Source: Scolanthus callimorphus (lineage: Eukaryota; Cnidaria; Anthozoa; Actiniaria; Edwardsiidae). Taken from it: a DNA stretch of 64,000 nucleotides. The number at the start of each line of letters is the position of its first letter. Positions within the stretch are counted from its first letter, which is position 1. The DNA is taken from NCBI GenBank assembly GCA_033964015.1, contig CM066924.1:5934251-5998250 (forward strand). Direction: 5' to 3'. Shown piece after piece: positions 55,801-64,000 of this stretch. A program made the position numbers and the translations under genes. The notes under the pieces are model-generated. The model saw only the letters and a list, made by a program, of their open reading frames with translations, ran no database searches and was not told where the DNA came from.

Positions 55801-58800
55801 AATACAGGGTAGATGTGCGAAACTAAAAACTACAATCGCTCGCTTTATAGAAAGCGTAGGAAGCTGAAATTTAGTAGAGTGATTGTTTGGGCAAGTAGAA
55901 TTACTTTACGCTAATTACTTTGTTGATAAGTGCAATTATTATACATTGTCCTCACCATCTCGATTCTGATTGGCTAAAAACGCGCGCTTTACTTTGGGAA
56001 TCACGCACTTTTAGGATCTCATGCTGATTCTTGAAAAATCAGGTAGCTGATTATTGGCTCTACGCGCGCAATGCATCATAGGACTAGAGCACTTGAATGT
56101 TTTCCCTTTTAACAAGGCGCTTGTGTAAAATAAATTGATTGACAGAAAAACAAGTATTTTTACTGAATCAATGTATAATAAAACAATTATTGAATTCGGT
56201 TTTTGTGATTTCCAGAATAAACATTTGTCTCGTCAAGTGGAATCCACCTGTCTCGACATTGTTTATTCTGGAAATCACAAAAACCTCATCCAATAATTGC
56301 TTATAGTTTCGTAACGATTTCACTTCGCGTTTCCAGAGTTTATGTGGGATTTTCCACGGGTTGCTACTAACAAAATTGATAACAAAATGGCGGCGGAAAC
56401 CGTGATAAGGCCTATTGACAGGGATACTTCAGTGTACAATATTGCCGCAAAACACCTAAAAAGGTGATTTAATTAAATTAATAATCAAAATTTCATTTGT
56501 AAAAGGCGAGTTGGAATCCTTAACTGACTTAACCATATATTGGGGACTATTGTATTATTCATTCGTAGACAGGTCTGAAGACAAAGAGCCTGGTTAAATC
56601 CGGACTGCCGGACTGCCATCGGCTGATTTGGAGAATATAGAGCAATTTTTTCGATTGAATTTGGTCAATCAAATCTGAAACTTTGTTTTTGGATGTTGAT
56701 TTAGACATTTGTACACGTAATTCGGCTTCTAATATCGACGAAAACAACAACAAAGGAGTGGCTGACTGCACGGGCTCTTTAAATCAACGATGTTGTTAAA
56801 ATGCTCTGCATCCAAAACATTGAGTAGAACGGTACAACCTAAACATCTGCTGCCTTGATGTCTTTGTTTAGGTATCCTATTCATACGTAGACGATATACC
56901 GGGTTTAAAGAAAGAAAAGTCATAGGAGAACTCGAAGTGAAAGGTATCGTCTTTATTTTGTGTAATGTGAGCTTCCTTAATATGCTTTACTAATAGTTCA
57001 AGTTTTCGTATTTACAGCAAAAACCCTAATGCAGTGCACGTTTTCCAAAGACACGTGTTCGTGGAATAACTTTGACAGGCAGGGAAAAACAGGATGGAAA
57101 ATATCATCACCTACTAGCTTGTTCCAAGGCGAGTTGATAACGGTGGCTATTAAATTTGTTTTTGTTTGTCAATTGGTTTGCGGCGAGACTGTGTGCGTCT
57201 ATAAAATATCCAGTATAACAATTTTTCGTCATACTGCAGGACGAATTATCCTTATTGACGAAAGAAATGTTGCTTGGCTAGAAAGTCCCTGGATTCCCAC
57301 CGGTTTTGCTCAGCGGACACTTGGGCTTTGTTTGCGGTTTTCTTTTCTACTTCCAAGTAAAAGTAAATCGAGTCTCACAGTGCTTCTCAAGACGTCCGCT
57401 AAAGAAAACTACACGGAAATCTGGAAAATAACAGGTTTTCAGGGGAAATCCTGGAAAAGTGCGGAAGTTTCATGGAAAGAAGACAGCAGCATTAAGGTAT
57501 ATTGATCAAACAAACATGTACCGAAATGCGACCGCTACTTCTTAGCACTGTAATTGATTTAATGCGGATACCCCAGAATGCATTTACCTTTTAAAGAGGT
57601 AACTTCCAGCTTATTTTGTTAACAGCAATCAATTAAATACTGCTGACTAGTATAACTACTCGCACGTGATTATAAGAATTTCCACGCGCTGAATGATCGA
57701 GAGGTTGGTTTTCTCTTCCTATAATCACCTACAGGGTTGGGAGTGCGCGTGCGAGTTTTGTTATGGTCGTGAAAAAGTGATTACTGGCGAATAGTCACCC
57801 CTACTTCGTCTCTGTGACTATTCGCCGATATTGACGTCGTCTTCGGCGACTTAGCGTTAAATAACATTCAACTTAGACATAATGATAAACATAAACAAAA
57901 CAGTACTCGCATACTCTCGCAATTGTCTTGCCGCCGCTTGCAATTGTGTCCCTACAAAACTAAGACACAAGTAAGGTTCAAGGGGTCCATCGTCCTTCGA
58001 GCATACTGAGGGCGCTGGGCAAGAAAGGTTACTGCAACAAAAGAGCATCATGTACTGAGAGTGTTGAGTACTGAAAGCAATATAAAATTTCCGATGCTGT
58101 AAGTGAACTTACTGAATTTGTTCTCTACAGGTAGCACTTATCGGTAACAGTAACATGAACGGGACTTTGGCAGTGGCGATTAGCAACATCAGTATTTCTA
58201 CAGAGACATGCAGTCAACTGCCTCTCCACAGCAGACCGGGTAAACGCCAATATCTAGGTGATGGGGTTTTAATTTCAACAGCAGTCCAATTAAATGACTG
58301 TTTGAAAAATTGAGCAAAGAAGATTAACTCGTACCTCAACTAGTAAAACACTGGTCTGATGGTCAGGAATCTCGTGGTTCAAATGTCTGCCGTGCACTCC
58401 AACCTTTCTTCCCAAATAATTAACTCTCTCTAACTTTCTGAAGTATAGACCACCTTTCTCTTTAATTGGATCCTGCCGAATGGGTTTTAATAAGCTGCTT
58501 ATTATACGGTTCTACATTTTGTGTAGGATATCGGTGCGCTAGCAGCTCCCAGTTCCAGTGTGATAATGGTCTGTGCATCAGTGACGATTTTGTCTGCGAT
58601 GGAGACCCCGCTTGCTTAGACAACTCTGATGAAGCCAACTGCAAGTGCTTGTCAAACCAGTTCTCTTGTGGAAGTGGAGAATGCGTCGCATCATCCAGGT
58701 TATGCGATGGAAAACACGATTGCAGTGATGCATCTGACGAAAGCCGTTGCGGTATGCACTTTACTAGAATAAACTCAGGGAATAGCATTCCAGTCTTTGT

Positions 58801-61800
58801 CCCTGTGGTATTTTCTGGGGGCGGCATATATGGGATATGTAGCGTTATTGCAATTTTCATATTGCGATTTTCTTAACTTAACGGGCAATAGACCTATTTA
58901 CCTTTGGCGTAATGTTGTCCCATTTCAGATAACGTGGCGGCATTCATTTGAATATTCTTTCTCTGTTTGGGTTACTTCCATATTCATATATCCTTCGGTG
59001 CGTAGCCAAAAAAACAAAAAACAACAAGTAAAGAGTACTCATGGGAATGCCACGTGATCTGAAATTGGACAACATTACGCGCAAGGTAAAGAGGTCTATT
59101 GCTTTTGATGTCATTTAGACAGACAGTGCTCAGAGAGAGAATTTCAGTGCATCAGTGGTCAATGCATACCATGGTCAGTTACATGCAACGGGGAAGCGCC
59201 TACCTGTGAGGATGGTTCTGATGAGCCTTGGATATGTGGTATTGAGACAGTTATAGCTTGTTGAAATTGATTCCATGTACAAGCTCTAGAAAGTTTACAT
59301 TTACTAATAAGACTGTGTTTTACTTTCCTTTAAGAAGGAAATGGCTGTCCACTGAACAACTTGACATGCACGATAAATATCACTATAACGCGATCAATTG
59401 AGGACTGTGCAAGTTACAAAGGTAGGATGTACCACAACTATGTACAAGAACTAAATGTGTATTTGAAGAATTGAGGTGAATATTGCAACATTTAGTTTAT
59501 TAAAGCTGACTCGCGAAAATCTTTTGCTCGAATACCGTCGTTTAGACGATGACTTTCCACGATATGTTGTTAACTTGACTCGAAGTTTTAGAAGGAAGAT
59601 TCCAGATATAGGAGTGCCCTTTATAAGAGGATTCTTCACGTGAGTCGATCAATTAGGCAATGCCTGACATCAAGCGCCCTCCAACTTGCTGTGTGTTAAT
59701 TGACAATTACCTATCCTTCCCGCATCTCTAAAGTACCAGCAAATTATCAGAGGGTAGTTGACGAAGGTAAACCCCATTATTATTGGTCGTTTTTTTTTCC
59801 AGTACAATGTGACTTTGAAGACGGCCTCTGCGGAATGATACATGGCAAAAATGCAACGTTTCATTGGAGACTCGGACGAGGGCCAACACCAACAAAAGAA
59901 ACGGGACCGAATTACGATCACACCAAATTAGCAAATGAAGGTAATATTCTTGGTCTCCTTAAGTTTCTCAAAGTTCTTCTATATCAAGTTCTTCTATATC
60001 AAGTTCAGGTTTATATAACTTACATTAAGGTGCTATTTTATTAATGATTCATGTCATGAAAATAGGGCTCCCTACCAAACATACATCGCCATTCTTTTAT
60101 TTATATATACCAGAAAAGCGCCCGTCACCTTGTGACAAAAAACCTAGAAAACATTCAGACATTTGGAATCAGGGCAGACGTAACTATTACCTTATGTTAT
60201 TTTAATAGCTGCCTATTAGGCAAAGTTGATTAATTAACAATTAGTCGCCTCAGGCACTGTGATTTTCGGCGAATAGTCCCCGAGACGAAAAAATTGCTCA
60301 AGTGATTCATAAGGTTTTTAGACAGAAAATCTTGTTTTTGTTGGACTTTTCACGATCATGACAAAACTCGCGCGCGTCCTCCCAATCCTTTCAATGTTAT
60401 AATCACCTATAGGTGATCTTAGAGAGAGAAACGAAGCTCTCGACCAATCAGCGCGCACAAATTCTTATAACCACTTGAGTAATTATACTAATAATATATA
60501 ATAGTCAATCAGAAAATGGAGCCCAGTTGTCAATTCTACGCAAAGTTTGGTGAATATTGCTTGAATACTGGCTGGGATATGTATTTTCAAAACTTCGTAT
60601 TCTGGCGTATTTTTACAAGAAATGGATGGGAAAATACATCGAAACGGGTCTGGACAGGCATCGCTGCCCGTACACTCTCGACTTCACGTTGTTGTTTTCG
60701 CGTATGATTGATCTAATGATTGGATTGATCATATTGGATCGAATTATTAACCAAACAGTCGACAAAAAAAGACCTCGGAAGCCATGCAGTATACAAAGAA
60801 CAATCCAAGATGTTAACTGTAGACGTAATGGAATGACTTGAAAATGTTAGCTGAAACGCTGTTTGTGTCGTATTTGAAAACCGACGTTTCTCACTCTGAG
60901 TCACTCTGTTGAAAATATTGAAGAAGGCAGCATTGCCGAAACGTCGGTTTTCAAATACGACACAAACAGCGTTTCAGCTAACATTTTCTAGCCTGTGTAC
61001 ATCCGCTACTAACCTACAACAGGATTAGTAGCGTCTGTGAAATCCCGTTACTAATCGTGTTCAGGTCACGCAATGAAAAATAAATTTGCATAATAAGTTA
61101 CAGTCAAAAGACATGTAGCGTTCCCCGCTAGAGTTGAATATTCAATTCACTATTCCATGGCTGATTTCATTATTCAATCCAAATGCATTTTTAAATTCAA
61201 TATTAAAAATAACATAGCTTTTGCAAATCAAGACTCGCTTTTTGTCTACGATTCCATGACAACGCACGTTCTCTTTTGCACTTTGGCGCCTGTGTGGCTG
61301 TTCTCGAAACATTCTGCACGCTTTTTGCTCCAAAAGGGCGTGCGTTGCCATAGAATCATAGACAGAGAACGAGTTTTAAATTGGCAACGGCTATAACGTG
61401 ATCGTGAGCCAATCAGGAACGAGTCCCCAAGTCCTGGAGAAGGACTGCGTGACTGAGCACGATTATCAACGGGATTTCACAGACGCTACTAATCCTCTTG
61501 TAGGTTAGTAGCGTATGTACACAGGCAAACATTTTCAAGTCATTCTATTATACAAACGCTGCGCCGTACCTCTGACTGTAGACGTAGCAATGCAAAACAA
61601 AACCACAAGCTCGCAAAGGATGGCTGTTGGCGGTGGGCCTTTAAGGCCCAAAGGGTACAATGAAAGTAAGCTAAACTGTTTAGCGTTTTCATGCGAAATA
61701 TGGTTGTGAGCTTTTGTTTGTGTCCGGCTTTTTATTTTTATTCTTGCTGGATCCAGGACGAAACTGGAATAAGCATTTTTGATTGCAAAAAGACAAAGTC

Positions 61801-63859
61801 ACTTAGATAAGCGATGGTTCACCGACAAACCGTGTCTTATTCAGAGGCTTTGAAAGACCCCAAGAGCAAAGAAATCTACAACTTCAAACATTAGACGAGA
61901 TTATATGCTATAACTTCTGGCAAGATATTGGCCCTGATTTCTTGGTTTCTGCGATTTTGAAATGCTGGGTCAAATTGAATGACACGGCATGGCTGTGGGG
62001 ATTCGCGAGTCAATCGTGCTGTGTTTCTTCTATGAGAATAAGTAGTACAGCTGAGGGAAAGTTTTCACTTTGATTTAGGATTTATTATTGGTAACACTTT
62101 TGTTTTGTGAGTCAGTGTTGAGGCTTTTCGTATTTTTGTTTACAAAGAAGCCGTTTCATTTTAAATCTTTCGCTTGAAATTAAGTGAAACATATTTTATA
62201 AAAGCAATAGAGAACTTTTTCCCAGTGTCTTCATACTCTGATGCAAACACTCGCGGGTAGGTTGGGAGAATTCTCGACTGGTTATGCATAACTGTCTCGA
62301 ATTCTTCCAACCTCCCCTCGTGTTTGCATCGGAGTATGTAGACACGGAAAAAATTCTCTATTGCTTAATAAGATAATGTTACGTTCTTATATAATGCCAT
62401 TGTCAACAGGAAAATACATTTACATCGAGGCATCTCATCGTCAAGTCGGCGATAATGCATTGCTATTAACAGAACACATCAAAGGCGGTGGCCATTTGAG
62501 CTGCATACAGTTCTGGTACCACATGAGAGGATTAAAGACAGGGACCCTTAGAATACTTGCTGTGAATAGTACATCAAAAGAACAGTTGTGGTCTCGTTCT
62601 GGACATAACGGCGACCTGTGGTTCTATGGGCAAGTCAGCTACAGCAGTTCTCGACCCTTTAGGGTAGGCTCATTCATGCGTGTGATTCCGATATCTAACA
62701 TAATTGCTAAATTTTTACATAATTATGTTAGCAAACGGTGCCATTATACAGTGAACATCTAGTTTTACAACAATGTTAAGAAAGTAACCTTATTTAAGAC
62801 TTGTTTGCTATTTTAAGGTGGGCATTGAGGGAATCATTGGCAGCGGAATGAAAGGTGATATAGCACTTGACGATCTATCTGTAACGGACGCTGACTGTCA
62901 AACTGTGAATGATAGAGGTATAAACTAAATTTAATAGATAATTAATAACTATTAAAATATAATCTGGGACTACTTCAGTATTTGAAAATGTCGTCTAATT
63001 TTAAGTAAACACAGTTGTCAACTTTGGCAATCAAATGTTCGTCGTAATTTCCACAGAAGAGCTTGGATGCTTTTTTGAATACGACTCGTGTGATTGGCGA
63101 CGTGATCGCAATTGGCAACTTAGCAAATACCTTCCTGAGATTGTAAACAAAGACTGGCAGAATACAAAAGGTAACTAAGATTAAATACACTGCTTTGAAA
63201 TTCTAGTGCTAATGATGGAGTGAATCGCGCCAACCGCGTTCGGTATGTTGGTCAGTCATTCGTTTTGAGGAACGCGGGTTTTTTGTGCAGTTGAATGATT
63301 GTGAATCAGCCTGAACCGGTGCAATAATTTAGACGAGTAACATGAACTATGGAGTTCTCCGGTAAAAGGGAAACATAGGTGACACAAGTTTTACATCTGC
63401 AAAACGGTGAACGTCAGAAGCCTTTAGAACATTTTCTTCATTTGTGTATAGAAACCATTCCTGTAACTAATAATGTTAATATATGTCTCATTGAGAGATA
63501 AATACAATTACCTATATACCTTTCAGAACCAGCATAATTTTAATTTTAGCATGTACAGGATACTTTTAATTGTTTCAAATAATTAGTTCAGAACTTATCT
63601 GACTTTTAACAACGTAGGTGGCTACCTTTACTTGCAAACTACTAACCACTGGGAAGCCATTACAAGTCCTTACATCAGGCAGGAACCAAGGATACGATGT
63701 CTCAAGTTCTGGTATCTGCTAGCCGGATTAGGTTACACAGTTCTTCGAGTGTCAATACGGACGAGCGTTGGGTTGTACCCTATCTGGAAAAATACCACTC
63801 TAACGAAAGGATGGTCCTATGTACAATTACCACTTACGAGACCTGGTGAAGACTATAGG
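52874..63859 (+). CDS. PA14 / MAM / LDL-receptor class A multidomain extracellular protein, partial
   Basis: At least 16 exons encode a large secreted or membrane-anchored protein, of the type called MAM and LDLa domain protein in coral predictions and skeletal-matrix lists. A PA14-like domain is encoded by 52874-53053 ([11 protein letters not shown]), 53222-53397 ([18 protein letters not shown]), 53583-53758 ([12 protein letters not shown]) and 54879-54962. A Cys-rich linker is at 55347-55522 ([15 protein letters not shown]) and 56872-56943 (frame conflict). MAM1 is 57018-57496 (possible internal intron) plus 58131-58239. LDLa 1 and 2 are in 58527-58751 ([29 protein letters not shown]) and LDLa 3 in 59119-59238. 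A Cys-rich exon is 59335-59421. MAM2 is 59803-59940 (ETGPNYDHT), 62410-62663 and 62818-62917. MAM3 is 63057-63170 and 63618-63859. Apart from the 55522/56872 join, splice sites are AG/GT and phases agree, and the LDLa exons are phase 1-1, as in shuffled modules. LDLa repeats bind calcium through the acidic SDE motif; PA14 and MAM mediate carbohydrate or protein adhesion. Start, any transmembrane segment and C-terminus are outside the visible part. Confidence 0.93.
55550..56414. mobile_element. Intronic foldback element with TAGGCCTTATCACGG ends
   Basis: The ends TAGGCCTTATCACGGTTTC and inverse continue into CTCCACATAAACTCTG and AACGCGAAG blocks, giving arms of about 90-110 bases. The interior has another foldback (56188-56298, GTGATTTCCAGAATAAAC type). 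It fills most of the intron between exons ending 55522 and starting 56872. Confidence 0.8.
57655..57830. repeat. Intronic repeat, inverse of 60262-60490
   Basis: Blocks GTGATTATAAGAATTT, CGAGAGGTTGGTTTCTCT-like and TATAATCACCTA recur inverted at 60262-60490. The right edge is a hairpin of GGCGAATAGTCACC and its inverse. Confidence 0.6.
58330..58400 (+). other. Degenerate tRNA-like sequence in an intron
   Basis: The sequence has an A-box-like CCTCAACTAGTAAAACACTGG, a possible CTGGT/GTCAG anticodon stem with a six-base loop, and a B-box-like GTGGTTCAAATGTC. The acceptor stem does not pair. It is probably a tRNA pseudogene or SINE head. Confidence 0.3.
58884..59102. mobile_element. Intronic foldback ending 16 bases from an exon
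   Basis: Arms of about 62 bases (GCAATAGACCTATTTACC, then GTAATGTTGTCC) pair with 59041-59102. The right end supplies sequence immediately upstream of the acceptor of the LDLa 3 exon at 59119. Confidence 0.82.
60262..60490. repeat. Intronic repeat, inverse of 57655-57830
   Basis: It shares GGCGAATAGTC, GTCATGATCGTG-like, TATAATCACCTATAGG and TCGACCAATCAGCGCG blocks with the earlier copy in inverse, plus TTATACTAATAATATATAAT at the end. Confidence 0.6.
60821..61553. mobile_element. Intronic foldback split by a later insertion
   Basis: With 60989-61536 removed, the sequence is a foldback whose arms read AATGACTTGAAAATG, TTAGCTGAAACGCTG and ACGACACAAACAGCG with their inverses. An insertion at the right arm separated it from its last 17 bases. 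Confidence 0.85.
60989..61527. mobile_element. TAGCCTG foldback with exact 9-bp duplication, inserted in another foldback
   Basis: The left end TAGCCTGTGTACATCCGC and the right end (inverse TGCCTGTGTACATACGC) lead into 62-base inverse arms containing ACTAACCTACAA and CAGACGCTACTAA. The duplication aacattttc is exact (60980-60988, 61528-61536). The interior ORFs (61157-61396) are not recognisable. Confidence 0.9.
62202..62366. mobile_element. Intronic foldback with AGCAATAGAGAACTTTTTCC ends
   Basis: Arms of about 70 bases, with GTGTCTTCATACTCTGATGC and GAGAATTCTCGA blocks in inverse, end 43 bases before the MAM2 exon at 62410. The loop is about 25 bases. Confidence 0.82.
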
Positions 63860-64000
63860 GTAAAGAATATAGGGCAGCTGGCTTTTTAGTAAATGGTTTG
63901 CTACATATATCGCTTGTGTTTTGTGTTAGATTTTCAGGACTTTCCAGGACTTTGAAAAATAATCCAGGACTTTCCAGCCCTGGAATTCAAAATTTTCAAA

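Noticed and set aside
58720..58750. CTGACGAAA and CTGATGA strings that recall hammerhead ribozyme cores
   Set aside because: They fall in SDE codons of LDLa domains; no matching stems or cleavage site.
58466..58876. ORF with an apparent start at 58466
   Set aside because: The LDLa part is real but begins at the acceptor at 58527 and ends at the donor at 58751; the rest is intron translated.
60557..60841. 94-codon plus-strand ORF in the large intron
   Set aside because: Flanked by foldbacks, no domain and no in-phase splice sites; intronic noise.

Overview
This window is nuclear DNA from an animal, most likely a cnidarian and probably an anthozoan such as a stony coral. The reasons are short exons in AT-rich introns, Homer and GOLPH3 orthologues, a PA14-MAM-LDLa multidomain gene of a type I know from coral predictions and skeletal-matrix lists, and dense foldback/MITE DNA with long G/C homopolymers. 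The species call is inference. A 100-base run of N at 51306-51405 marks a scaffold gap. Three protein-coding loci are well supported, and most of the remaining track-length ORFs are translations of repeats. || Layout. 1-2.4 kb: minus-strand 5' end of a Homer scaffold gene, with the first half of its EVH1 domain. A phase-compatible candidate alternative first exon and a palindromic RFX-like site lie upstream. The rest of Homer runs off the left edge. 3.6 kb: minus-strand tRNA-Thr(UGU). 3.1-14 kb: repeat-rich, with a PIF/Harbinger-like element, 9-bp-TSD foldbacks and a 4.66-kb foldback holding a 14-bp minisatellite. 16.3-19.2 kb: complete three-exon GOLPH3 on the minus strand, with a possible divergent first exon across its promoter. 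20-51 kb: almost entirely nested non-autonomous DNA elements and foldbacks, LINE remnants (21.7-22.1 and 25.1-25.5 kb) and a decayed Cys-rich TE-type ORF (36.3 kb). The 40.9-45.2 kb part carries two inverted element copies whose target-site duplications look exchanged, the footprint expected of an inversion. 52.9-63.9 kb: plus-strand gene with at least 16 exons encoding PA14, a cysteine-rich linker, MAM, three LDLa, MAM and MAM, continuing off the right edge. Many of its introns hold foldback elements. || The genes do not form a common pathway. Homer is a synaptic/calcium-signalling adaptor, GOLPH3 a Golgi PI4P effector, and the PA14-MAM-LDLa protein an extracellular adhesion or matrix protein. 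I see no operon-like, viral or defence cassette. What stands out is the mobile-element architecture: families sharing a GGGAC terminus and a GC-rich hairpin with a GAA/TTC loop, 9-bp-TSD foldbacks with TAGCCTGC ends, and motif-tiled elements.
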